Shown here one piece after another: positions 48,151 through 59,472 of a DNA stretch of 64,000 bases (position 1 is the first letter of the stretch; every line of letters starts with the position of its first letter). The stretch is taken from contig CM035151.1 in NCBI GenBank assembly GCA_020205615.1, positions 13,850,565 through 13,914,564 of the forward strand. Direction: 5' to 3'. A program made the translations under genes and the position numbers. The DNA comes from Panax quinquefolius. Its lineage: Eukaryota; Streptophyta; Magnoliopsida; Apiales; Araliaceae. The notes under the pieces were generated by a model that saw only the letters and a program-made list of their open reading frames with translations, was not told where the DNA came from and made no database searches.

Positions 48151-51100
48151 TTTTAATGACGTGGGCGTGTTAGCGGCCGCCAAAGGTCATTGATAGAAGT
48201 AATCGCAAAAAGAAATCGCGCCAGGTTTCACACCAAAATTTTAGGAGGGAAAATCATATTGGCGGCCGATCAAATGACCGCGACGCGGTCATTGAACTTC
48301 CTAATGACTAGAATCCATAGTGGTCGCAGAGATAGCGGTCGCTAGTACCATTATCCGCGACCAAATCTGATGATCATTGATATTATTGGTCGCAGATAGG
48401 CTTTTTTCTTGTAGTGATAGTACTCGTGAATAGTAACTCGTGAATAGTAACTCATGAATAGTAACTCGTGAATAAGAACTCATGAATAAGAACCCTACGA
48501 CATGAAAAGTTCCAAATTTGATAAAATAAAATTCCAACCAATATTTCAAAGATAATGATATTGAAGAAATAATATCATTTGAAAAGAAAATAACATCCCT
48601 TACTATCCCTTACAATCCCTTACCTCAAAAGAGCGACTTTACATTGGATATCGGATATATTGTGAAGGAAACTTGCAACGATGAATATCAACTCACCAAG
48701 TATCTAAATACTCACAAAATACACTCAATAATCTAGAGAAAAAGAGAAACTTATGTTTACGGTGTGATTTTCAATTCTAACTTAGCCCTCTATTTATAGG
48801 AAAATGTTAGCCTTGCAAAGCAGACTTGACACAGAACTTTGATGTCTTTACCGCTACTATTCCACCCACCAAAAATCAGCCATCTTCCCCAACAACCAAG
48901 AGTGGGGCCCACTTAATTCTAGAATTTTCCACCAAAACCTAATTTCCGAATCAGTTACCTCTTAAAATTCATAACAAATCATACGCTCATTTTTAACGGT
49001 TCAAAATTTGTGAACATATACTCAACTTATATATGTATAACATATCCAAAAATCCCAACGATCCAACGGTCAGATGAAAAATTATAACTCACATAATAAA
49101 GCTGTAAGAACACTGATTTGATCTTTTAATACCTCCAATCCGACAAAATACTGATAAAATACCTCAACATTAATTCCTTCATTTATAACCACATAAATAA
49201 ATCCATCATTTATACCCACATCAAATAAATATTTCATTGTCATATAAATCAATAATTAATTATTCATAAATAATATTATAGAATCACAATAATGACAACC
49301 AGGCAGTTCCCAAGAATGAGGGGGCTTTCCAATAAGAATTTCTCCTTACTGGCGCGCAATTAGGTGACCAAACCTCTCCTCGATGAACTTTCTAGACATT
49401 GCCAATAATGTTATCTAATAATATTATTCAAATAATATGAATTATTGATCCGATAATGGAGATCTTTATGCGTTGACAATTATTGAACAACAATAATAAA
49501 AAATATCAACGCATCAATTATTGAATCAATAAAATAAAATATTGAACGGTAATTACTGTAACAATTATTGAGTAGTGCCTTCTTACGTAAGAATCAATAA
49601 TTCAAAATACTGTAATACTGGTGTCATCTTGTGCAACAACGCGTATTACTTTATTTTACCAACCGGGTATTCCAACAAAGTGTTAATTCGTAACGATTAC
49701 GTTATTTATAAAAACTTAATTTTGTCGTTTTCTTCATCCGACGCTTATTCTCACATTATGGGGCCCACAAATAGGCTGCTACCAATGCATTTAATATTCC
49801 CAAGCGGAAAGAATATTCCACGACCAAACGAATATTCCCCGACAATAATGAATACTTTATACCTCCTTGCGTATTTTGAAAAAAATTTCATATATCACCC
49901 TTAACTTTAACTTTTATCAATTTAACCATTTACTGAATAGAAAAATTGAATACTTTTATTTCATAAAATTCGGGGTCTTACACGTAGTGCAAAGATGAAC
50001 AGGTGTTTAGATGAACATGACCAACTGATGAATATCTTTGGCACAGTAGTGCAGAATGAATATTTGATTCCGATATATATTGATTGATGTTACAGGGATA
50101 AAAGATAGACGATGAACTTTTAAATTCATACATAGAAGATAGTAGTTTGCATTCTCTACTTAACTCTTCTAATGAATTATTATTTTCGCGGCGAATATTG
50201 ATTTAAAATTTGTTGTCTATTGTATTCTATTAGATTTTTTCCTGTTGAAGACTAACGATAATTTGTTGTATATTATCTTAGTCATAATATTCTTTACTGG
50301 GCTAGTTGAGCTCACCCTTTTCCTTTTTGTTCCATTTTTCTTCTCGGGAGGCGAGAATATAAGCGAGTACGTGAGTCTGTGGGTATGGAATGAAGGTTCT
50401 AGAGAGAGTTGTTTAGTAGTCCTCACCATTTTTGTAAAATAATGTATCAATAAATGTGATGAGGATTTATTTGAGTATAGATATTGTCTATAAAGATAAT
50501 ATTTGTATTCAAACTCACAGTTTTACTTTTGTAATAATAAAGTTGTAGTTGTTTCTGTACCATGTATTGACAACTCAGAATGGGTGATGTATACCTATTT
50601 TGGGGGCGTCACAAAATGGCTGGGGTTATTTCATACCGAGTGAGCCTAAAAATATATCTTGCCACACAGGCAAGTCAAAATAATGCCACACAGGCAAGTC
50701 AAAACAATGCCACACAGGCAGGTCAAATGATGCCACACAGTCAAATCACACATTGGATCGCGAATCCAAATGTATGAAATCGGATAGGTGTGTTTGGCAC
50801 AACATCACCAATCCATGCAAACGAAAAACTAGGGTTAACCCATACGCCTCCACAACAAAACACCAAATGGCCCACTTCCTCCGGAGCCCAAAGCGGAGAC
50901 GCCAGGACTAATCATACCGCCATGGAAAGTGTCATGCCTCTCGTGCCAAGACGACATGCTCGTGGTACCCCCCACAGTGGTTATAGCTCGGTATACCCTA
51001 TGGTATATTCTAACAAAAATATTATGTCACAACACATACGACATAATACTAACAAAAGGGTTCTATATGCATATTGAACCAAATCAAATTATAGTCACAA

Positions 51101-52434
51101 GGTTTTAAAAAGAAGGTAGCAACATGTAACGCTCTACAATTATCAAAAATAAATACTAAACATGATATCCTAATTCAAAGAGTACAAATACGAGTCCAAT
51201 GTGTCAACTCCAAAATGAAACAAATATATGAATTTCACAAGAAACAATTATGTGAAAATAATAATGAATTTGAAACGAGGAACAAAACGAATAAATCAAA
51301 TTTAACAAAAGTATCATTTGAAAGAGTACGAATCCGTACCTTAATATAGTACCAAAATAATTCAATCGAAGCCAAATATCACCCGTTAGACTCCTCAAAT
51401 GCCAACGATATCAAATACTGAAACGTTATTCACAACCTAAACATATTCACCTCAAATTAAAAATAATCCAAACTAATAATTCTAAAATAATTCATAATCT
51501 ATTTAATATGCCTTTAATCATCGCCTTATATCAATTATTAATACTCCAAAATTTATATTCCAAAATAACTCTTTAAATTCCTTCCGTCCGATCTAATAAA
51601 AAGTAATAATAATACAATCATAAGTTACCTACTAATTATAATTTATATTAATATAAAATTAATTTCTTCAATTATAAAAATTTTACAAAATAACTCGAAT
51701 TAAATAATAAGTAATCTTTTAATCAACCTTTTTTTAAAACGAATTAATATACTCGTGTATATAATAGATATATATACATAAAAATCCATCCATATTCTTA
51801 TCACAACAACTTTATATAAAAATCCATCCATGTTCTTATCACAACAACTTTGATCATGCAGGCTATGAAATAATTTTTTTTAAAAAGGTCAAAGCTGATG
51901 CCCAGAAGTCTATAAGCATAAAATTCCCTTCTCAAAATTCAAGGTGATGGGCATCATTACATGCTCAATGCAAGCTTCAATTCAATAAGTCTTACAAAAG
52001 GAGGGTATTTCGTGCAAACAAATCTTCTGGTATATGTCTAAATGAACACATTATATGGATTGCAGATATAATACTCATACCTAATATTGTGAATTGAGTC
52101 GCCCTTAACTGCTATAAAAGAAAAGATGAACATTAAATTGAATTGTCGTTTCCTTTTGAGCCGCCGCTTCTCTCTTCCTCTCTTTCCCTAAATTCGTATC
52201 ATAAAAATAAGATTAGGTTTAGTTATTTATTTATTAATAAGTAGATGTTATAAATTCTCCTAATTTTAATAGGATATTAACATTACCCAAATACAAAATA
52301 GACTCAATTAGTATAAAAGCCTAAATTAATGTAATCACTTACTTATTATAGTTCACACAAATTAAATATAATTTGACCCAAACATAAGAAAAGCCCAAGT
52401 AAAATATGGATTTAAATATTATTTATTTATTTAT

Positions 52435-52465
<31 letters not shown>

Positions 52466-52480
52466 TTACCGGGTATTACA

Positions 52481-54225
52481 TCACCTACCCCTTAAAAAGA
52501 ATTCCGTCCTCGGAATCAAAAGAATGAACGTACCTACTTATCAAAAGATGCGGATATCAAAACTCGAATGAACCCTCTATCTCTCAAGTAGCTTCCATTC
52601 CAAATGATTTTACCACAAGACTTTAACAAAAAGAATTATTTTCCTCAATTTCTATTTAATCGCTTATTTAATTATTTACTAAAACGAATTTAATTTTTCC
52701 AAACAAACAAGGAAGAAAAGAGGAAACAAAATCATCTACCTTTTTAATTTAAACACAATTATATAAGATAAAATCAATTGATATTTAATTATATATAAAA
52801 AAAATAGGTTATTACATTTTTCACCCTTTAAAAATAATTCCGTCCTCGAATTCAAGTAACTACATTAGGTTTTATTTTAATTTTTATTTAAATTACATAA
52901 TTATTCATAAACTTAAATTAAAATGTAGCTCTCACCATTTGTAACGATCAAGCTTTGGTAAGACCATAGGTCCACACAATTATCCATGTACTAAGTAAAA
53001 GATTAGATAGCTATCGTGTCAAGCCTTGGTAAAGTTCTTCGCGTTAAATCACATGATCCATCATTGTTGAGTGCATTTAGTTAATATCTTTGAGTTTCAT
53101 TCTTGCAAACATACGCATCTTCTTGAATCTAATTTGAAAACACAAAATTTTCTCTTCATCTAAATAAGATTCAATACCAAAATATTTAAAATTATCTTTA
53201 ATTCAGAAAATGTTTATGTTCCACCCATGACAAAGATCTAACAAATTATTTTTGTTTTATTTTACATAAATTCATACAAAATCTAATGACAACAGACAAA
53301 CAAAACAACTATGCAAACTATATTACCAACGCTCACTAAGTCATCAAGAGTTTCAAAATATCATAACCTCAAATCAAATTAGTTCTCAATATAATAATAC
53401 TAAAAATATACTACTAAGATCTCTTTATCACCATATTAACCTCCAAGTCACATATTCTATAATCTGGATAAGCAAACTACAAATATTTAAGATCTCTAAA
53501 AATCAATCGAATTTCATCAGTTACTATCTAATTAATTAATCAATACTTCTCTTAGTGCAAACCTTAACCCAACAAATTTCAATGTCTCCCCATACTATTA
53601 CAAAGAAAGTTCATAGAATATAACTCCAATATCTTACTAGAAATATAGCCACAAAATTGATCATTAACTCCAAATGATTAAACTAATTACCTCGAATATC
53701 AACCACTTAAATTACAAGAAATCCTCCATACTTAATAATTTTCACTTTATCATAATATGCCATCAATACACAAATCTCAAATTATCCACAAGCTTAGCAT
53801 AAATCAAAACCTAACTTAAATCAAATCCTCAATTCCACGATCATAATATTTGTCATAAAAAAAACAACTCTAACCATTAATTTCCCAAAATCAAATACTA
53901 AATCGATTCAAATACTCACATCATAATCACATCTCATATAAGATCACTTCTTATCTCAGACAAAAGTATAACTTTATTCACCTCAATCATTAAATGTACA
54001 ATTATTAACTAATAACATTACTCAATCACCTTAATAAATTATTCCACTTCCTCAAATCAACTACAAATCGAAAAGAAATCGACAGTTGGTCAAAATAGAG
54101 ACCAACCAAACAAAGAACGAAATCAATCAAACTCCTACGCCTACCCAATGGTTTACCCATTAACTCACAGGGAAAAAACCTAAATAGGTTTTCTCAAGAA
54201 AGAACCTAAGCTTTGATACCATCTC
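52481..54225 (-). other. Internal region of element F, no coding sequence recognised
   Basis: Begins (minus) after the primer site and ends with a pol-end-like motif (TTCCGAGGACGGAATTC) and a purine tract AAGGGGTAGGTGA next to the LTR start at 52,480. A second, diverged copy of this junction motif lies near 52,815-52,850 (AATAACC...GGGTGAAAAA...CGAGGACGGAATT). AT-rich throughout, with no frame longer than about 60 codons showing a domain. Confidence 0.65.
54205..54221 (-). other. Primer binding site of element F, tRNA-Met type
   Basis: Minus-strand TGGTATCAAAGC lies four bases inside the LTR end (TGTTACA|GAGA). It is close to the Met primer site TGGTATCAGAGC. Confidence 0.8.
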
Positions 54226-56546
54226 TGTAACACCCCCTTCCCGAAAAGAAAAGGAAGGTCACGTGCAAAGCACAACGAACCTCAAAATAAATAAACAGAG
54301 CACTAACAACCTCAAATTACAAATAGTGGTGATTCATTAATAAAGTAATAAGTGCAATTTTTCAAACTGAGTCAAAATAATCAATGCTTAAAATTCAATC
54401 AACCTAAATGGTCAAAGGCAAAACACTCATCACACTAGTACTCGAATCACCCCCGCAAACTGCTTGGGAAGAAAAACACACGATGAGCCAATTGCCCAAA
54501 GACGGATACTGATATATAAAAAGGTATCTGGTGATATATGAAAACAATCGAGAGACAAAATAATCGAACAAAGCCTCAAGTGCAAATACGAATGAAAATA
54601 TAATATCCAAAGATCCGAATGAAATATATCTGAATCAACATAATTGATGAAACCAATAGACGAATAAAGAAATAACGAATTGAAGTAACTAACTCAATGA
54701 ATTGAATCGAGCGAAACAAACAAAACTAATACTGATAAAATAATAAATCAAAACAAATGGTCAAGTTATTTCATACAAGGTGAGCCCAAAAATATATCTT
54801 GCCACACGTGCAAGTCAAAATAATGCCACATAGGCAAGTCAAACAATGCCACACAAAAGAGTCAAATGATGCCACATTGAGTAAATCACACATTGGATCG
54901 CGAATCCAAATGTATGTAAATCGAATAGGTGTGTTTGGCACAACATCACCAATCCGCGAGCAATGTAAAACTAGGGTTAACCCATACGCCTCCCACAACA
55001 AAACACCAAATGGCCCACTTCCTCCGGAGAGCCAAAATCGGAGACGCCAGTGGACTAATCACACCGCCATTTGGAAAGTGTCATGCCTCGTACAAGACGC
55101 CATGCCTACGGTGGTACCCCCAGCGTGGTTATAACTCAAGTATACCCTATGATATATTCTAACAAAATATTATGTCACAACATATGCGACATAATACTAA
55201 CAAAAGGGTTCTATATGTACATGTTGAGCCAAATCAAATTATAGTCACAAGGTTTCAAAAGAAGGTAGCAATATATACTGCTCTACAATTATCAAAAATA
55301 AATACTAAACATGATATCCTAATTCAAAGAGTACAAATACGAGTCCAATGTGTCAACTCCAAAATGAAACAAATATATGAATTTCACAAGAAACAATTAT
55401 GTGAAATAATAATGAGAATTTGAAACGAGGAACAAAACGAATAAATCAAATTTAACAAAAGTATCATTTGAAAGAGTACGAATCCGTACCTTAATATAGT
55501 ACCAAAATAATTCACTTTGAAGCCAAATATCACCCGTTAGACTCCTCAAATGCCAACGATATCAAATACTGAAAACGTTATTCACAACCTAAACATATTC
55601 ACCTCAAATTAAAAATAATCCAAACTAATAATTCTAAAATAATTCATAATCTATTTAATATGCCTTTAATCATCGCCTTATATCAATTATTAATACTCCA
55701 AAATTTATATTCAAAAAATAACTCTTTAAATTCCTTCCGTCCGATCTAATAAAAAGTAATAATAATACAATCATAAGTTACCTACTAATTATAATTTATA
55801 TTAATATAAAATTAATTTCTTTAATTATAAAAATTTTACAAAATAACTAGAATTAAATAATAAGTAATCTTTTAATCAACCTTTTTTAAAATGAATTAAT
55901 ATACTCGTGTATATAATAGATATATATACATAAAAATCCATCCATGTTCTTATCACAACAACTTTGATCATGCAGGCTATGAAATATTTTTTTTTTAAAA
56001 GGTCAAAGCTGATGCCCAGAAGTCTATAAGCATAAAATTCCCTTCTCAAAATTCAAGGTGATGGGCATCATTACATGCTCAATGCAAGCTTCAATTCAAT
56101 AAGTCTTACAAAAGGAGGGTATTTCGTGCAAACAAATCTTCCGGTATATGTCTAAATGAACACATTATATGGATTGCAGATATAATACTCATACCTAATA
56201 TTGCGAATTGAGTCGCCCTTAACTGCTATAAAAGAAAAGATGAACATTAAATTGAATCGTCGTTTCCTTTTGAGTCGCCGCTTCTCTCTTCCTCTCTTTC
56301 CCTAAATTCGTATTATGAAAATAAGATTAGGTTTAGTTATTTATTTATTAATAAATAGATGTTATAAATTCTCCTAATTTTAATAGGTTATTAACATTAC
56401 CCAAATACAAAATAGACCCAATTAGTATAAAAGCCTAAATTAATGTAATCACTTACTTATTATAGTTCACACAAATTAAATATAATTTGACCCAAACATA
56501 AGAAAAGCCCAAGTAAAATATGAATTTAAATATTATTTATTTTATT

Positions 56547-56594
<48 letters not shown>

Positions 56595-56609
56595 TTACCG
56601 GGTATTACA
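54226..56609 (-). mobile_element. 5' LTR of element F
   Basis: 2,384 bp, ends TGTAATACCC (56,609) and GGGGGTGTTACA (54,226). 55,250-56,600 is almost identical to 51,100-52,480. Differences from the partner concentrate in the more GC-rich part, 54,770-55,150. An (ATT)n tract lies near the LTR start (about 56,550-56,595) and a matching one at 52,438-52,466. Confidence 0.88.
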
Positions 56610-56849
56610 ATATATATCATGAAGCAATACTTTTTCTAAAAGAAGCTTAGAAAGAAGCGATTAATTTTAAAATAAATAGAAAATTATAGTATTTTTCAGG
56701 ATGTTACATTTAGTATTAACTAATAGTTGACGCACCAAGATTGAATAAAATCATTGCAATTAACAGATGCCTTTTATTGATATAGTTACATATATATCAA
56801 AGGAGAGTGCAACACATAACTCGTAATAATAACAACAAATTAACTTGAA

Positions 56850-56893
<44 letters not shown>

Positions 56894-56999
56894 TGGTACT
56901 GGAGAGGCAACACAATATATCATGTTCTTCAGCCGAAAGAAAAGCATATAAATTAATTAAGCCTCATTCATATATAGAATATGGAATGAGTTAATTAAC
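56610..56999. other. Intergenic, with (TA)n tract
   Basis: Sequence between element F and PR-10 gene 2, with a TA microsatellite at 56,853-56,891. It includes the presumed 3' untranslated region of gene 2. No other gene is seen. Confidence 0.6.
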
Positions 57000-57364
57000 T
57001 TAGTAGGCACCAGGATTTGCAAGGAGGTAGGCCTCAACAGCCTTGAATATGAGTCCAGACTTCTCAGTAGCTTCCTTAATATTCTCTTCTGGGATCACGG
57101 CGTCGCCTATGGGGTTATATATGGTTGTATTTTTGACAATGCACCCTTCTTCAGTAGGCACCACCGTGAATTGATTAGTGATGGACTCGAGTTTTCCCAA
57201 CAAAATATCACCATCGATAATGGTGTAGCTGTAGGTCAATGCATCCTTGTCGATTCCATCAACCCTTTGTTTCAAGCTGTTGAATTGGCTCACTGCATAC
57301 AAATCCACATATGCAAATTAAATACTCGAATAATATATAAATTAAGTGAGAAAATGAAAATGCA

Positions 57365-57408
<44 letters not shown>

Positions 57409-57790
57409 AATGTCGCTGAACTAATTAGTTCAACAGTAATGCATTAGGGGTGTACCTCTCGCATACCGTGCATCACTTACTTTTGCATATATAGTATGTG
57501 ATGAGGGAGTTACAATACCCCTAATGCAAATATTAATTCAGCAATCTGGTGGTCTTATATAATAAATTAACATAACATAATAAGAAGAAAAAAAATTATT
57601 ACATACGTTCGCCAAGAGTGGCCAGCTTGATAGTTCCAACTCCACCATCTCCTTCAAGGATCTCGACACTCTTGATGGCCTGAGGCAAAATCTTGGGGAT
57701 GAGATTATCCATGTCAAGGAGGAATCCCTTGTAAATTGTTTGTGCTGGGACTGAGGATGGAGCCTCTACGTTGATAGTGATGGCACCCAT
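57000..57790 (-). CDS. PR-10 / Bet v 1 family protein (gene 2, two exons)
   Basis: Exons 57,607-57,790 and 57,000-57,292 give 158 codons plus stop. The first exon is 184 nt, as in gene 1, and the GT..AG intron (57,293-57,606) again splits codon 62. Residues 47-53 form the P-loop GDGGVGT. The protein continues IKLATLGE, has the conserved [20 protein letters not shown] block (about 115-134) and ends [13 protein letters not shown], the full family C-terminus. It is clearly a paralogue of gene 1. The role is as for PR-10 proteins in general: a cytosolic hydrophobic-ligand carrier or defence-associated protein, with the ligand unknown. The start at 57,790 fits the family ([10 protein letters not shown]); an upstream in-frame ATG at 57,829 would add 13 unlike residues. 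The intron holds a TA microsatellite and a MITE-like hairpin. A TATA box lies 132 bp upstream of the ATG. Confidence 0.94.
57368..57404. repeat. (TA)n microsatellite in PR-10 gene 2 intron
   Basis: About 18 AT dinucleotides, again near the acceptor side of the intron, as in gene 1. Confidence 0.95.
57440..57528. repeat. Intronic inverted repeat (hairpin) in PR-10 gene 2
   Basis: Outer arms TGCATTAGGGGT (57,440-57,451) and ACCCCTAATGCA (57,517-57,528) pair perfectly over 12 bp. Inner arms CATCACTTAC (57,471-57,480) and GTATGTGATG (57,494-57,503) pair 9 of 10 around a 13-nt loop. The 89-bp size fits a small foldback MITE; a hairpin RNA precursor is possible but unsupported. It is absent from the gene 1 intron. 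Confidence 0.8.
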
Positions 57791-57921
57791 TATGAAGTTT
57801 TGAACTTGATAAATCAGATATAACAACACAAGAAGAAGGAGAGTACGTAGCTAGGAAATTAAATGAGAGAGCTAGATGAGAGGATTAATTTGGTGTGAGG
57901 AAATGGGAGAACTAGAGGTTC

Positions 57922-57929
57922 TATTTATA
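57922..57929 (-). promoter_or_regulatory. TATA box of PR-10 gene 2
   Basis: TATAAATA on the minus strand, followed by AGAACCTCTAGTTCTCCCAT, a leader shared with gene 1 and with the pseudogene. Confidence 0.8.
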
Positions 57930-59472
57930 TAATGCCAGTGATGTATACTGAAGAATATTAGAAACTAAATGCCAACCAGTTGGACTAATATAATTCTAAA
58001 TATCTAATCTGCATGTACGTGGTGCTCTTTAAAATACTAATTACAGCACATCAAAGAAGAACATGCAGCCTTAGTTATTACTCAATACTCATTATCAGCT
58101 TCTAGATATATTAATTTTTGAAATTTTGGAACTCCAATGCAGCTGTAATAAATTAAATACTTTCTATCTATGTTCTGAAATTATTTTTATTTTCTGTTTT
58201 GGATATATATTATGGGTAGGACACATTTTGACATAATTTGTTAACGTTTTTCATAAAGCAAATCTATGTCTTTAAAATTAATAATATATTGCAAAAAGTT
58301 TAAATATATTACTATTTTTTTTTATCTTTCTATTTAATCTTTTAAATTTTATAAAATTTAATTTTATCCAACATAATTTATACATGCAGCACGTTTGTCA
58401 CTTGCTGCTAATATATAAAAATAAGGATATCTCTTTCTATTTCAGTTAGACTTACATTTATCGGAGTGAAAGACCCAACGGTGTGACAAAACACCACCGA
58501 TAATTCCCATTATTCTATTCCACTTACTACTTGAGGAGAATAATACAAAGAGCAACAACTGGTCAACACTGATGTGCTAAATATATTAAATTATTGATGG
58601 AATATATATACGCTATATATATATATATAATTAATTAATTACTAAGTTTCATACTTTTATGTACATATCATGTAAACCACTTTGGTCTACAAGGTAAGAC
58701 TAGAGATTCGCAGAAATTCAAAGGAGTCGATCTGACCCCAAAAATAGAAAAAAAAAAAGAAAATGTTAGTAACCTCTCATTAATATATATGTATATTTTA
58801 TATTTTTGTGAATAATATACAATTTTGTTGACCATTTATTTATCAATGGTCTTTAAACCACATTTATTATTCTATTAATTATGTTACTAATACTATGATC
58901 GTTTATCTGTCACTTTCAAAGAGTTGAGAGTTTTATTTTAATAGGATATATCCCCTTCTTTAATCCGCAAAAAGAATAAATTTACTCCAATATTTATTGA
59001 TATTATATTACTTAATGAAAACAAAATGAAGCAAGGTAAAAGATGTGGAGAAGGATTTAATAATGAAAATGTGCTCCACACTTGTGACTCAATGCTTCTA
59101 GAAGATTGCCCCACAAATATATATCATTAAACTATATGTTTAATTATGCGACAATGGTGGCCGGCTCTAACTAGCTTGTCACCCTCAACTCTATGATGGT
59201 CAATGGATCCACAAAATTCTAAATTATTTATTTTATTTTAGTTTGACAAATTTTTCTTCACATCAATAGCAAATTAATAGAGTACATTCATCTTTAAGTG
59301 AAAAAAAATCTTATAATGAAATTAATATTTTCATTTGTAAGATAATCCATTTTCATATTTTGAATATACTGGAAAAATTATTTTGCAGCCATATTTCTCC
59401 AAATTATTAAATAAACTTGGCATTTTATCTAATGTAAATTAATATATTCTTTACATACCAGGAGCCTCACAA
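57930..59472. other. Intergenic between divergent PR-10 loci, no gene recognised
   Basis: AT-rich unique sequence. It would hold the upstream regions of gene 2 (minus) and of the broken copy (plus). A small imperfect inverted repeat CGGTGT...ACACCACCG lies near 58,478-58,500. No open frame with a domain. Confidence 0.55.

Larger units (their letters stand above)
43392..48416. mobile_element. CACTA (En/Spm, CMC) DNA transposon, non-autonomous, 5,025 bp
   Basis: Both ends are complete: CACTACAACAAAAAGGCTTA at 43,392 and, inverted, CACTACAAGAAAAAAGCCTA at 48,416, followed by similar subterminal sequence. The 3-bp target duplication ATA (43,389-43,391; 48,417-48,419) is typical of CACTA elements. 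Removing the element restores the LTR sequence found uninterrupted at 30,031-30,055. Both subterminal regions are rich in short GATCGC/GCGGTC-type motifs in both orientations, as expected for transposase-binding repeats. No DDE transposase (TNP2-like) is recognisable. A degenerate second protein is suggested on the minus strand. 45,750-47,850 shows no gene. TA microsatellites lie at 43,799-43,855 and 45,453-45,489. Confidence 0.9.
40496..49982 (-). mobile_element. Minus-strand solo LTR inside the solo LTR
   Basis: Runs from TGTAACGACCCC at 40,496 to GGGGTCTTACA at 49,982 (a minus-strand LTR). Flanks read AGTAG and CGTAG, a 4-of-5 duplication, and the surrounding LTR resumes in phase. With the CACTA element and one target copy removed it is about 4.46 kb, longer than related LTRs. 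The excess is 42,100-43,165, a segment related to the reverse complement of 15,950-16,760, so this LTR appears chimeric. A TATA box lies at 48,791-48,798. Confidence 0.75.
38403..50613 (+). mobile_element. Solo LTR (plus strand) inserted in F, itself interrupted
   Basis: Starts TGTAAGACCCC and ends GGGGGCGTCACA. It is flanked by a perfect AAATG duplication (38,398-38,402 and 50,614-50,618). It has no internal region, so it is a solo LTR left by LTR-LTR recombination. Its own sequence is 38,403-40,495 plus 49,983-50,613 (about 2.7 kb). A TATA box lies at 39,744-39,751. It is interrupted in the hairpin-array region by a minus-strand LTR. Confidence 0.88.
37870..56609 (-). mobile_element. Non-autonomous LTR retrotransposon F with nested insertions
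   Basis: Minus-strand element flanked by a perfect 5-bp duplication ATATA (37,865-37,869 and 56,610-56,614). The 3' LTR is 37,870-52,480, interrupted by a 12.2-kb insertion at 38,403-50,613. The internal region is 52,481-54,225. The 5' LTR is 54,226-56,609 (2,384 bp). Without the insertion the 3' LTR is about 2,395 bp, nearly equal to its partner. LTR ends are TGTAATACCC...TGTTACA. The internal region is only 1.75 kb with no recognisable gag or pol, so F must have used proteins of another element. Confidence 0.9.

Noticed and set aside
58478..58500. Small inverted repeat as a terminator or operator
   Set aside because: Such bacterial-type signals do not apply here, and the repeat is short and imperfect.
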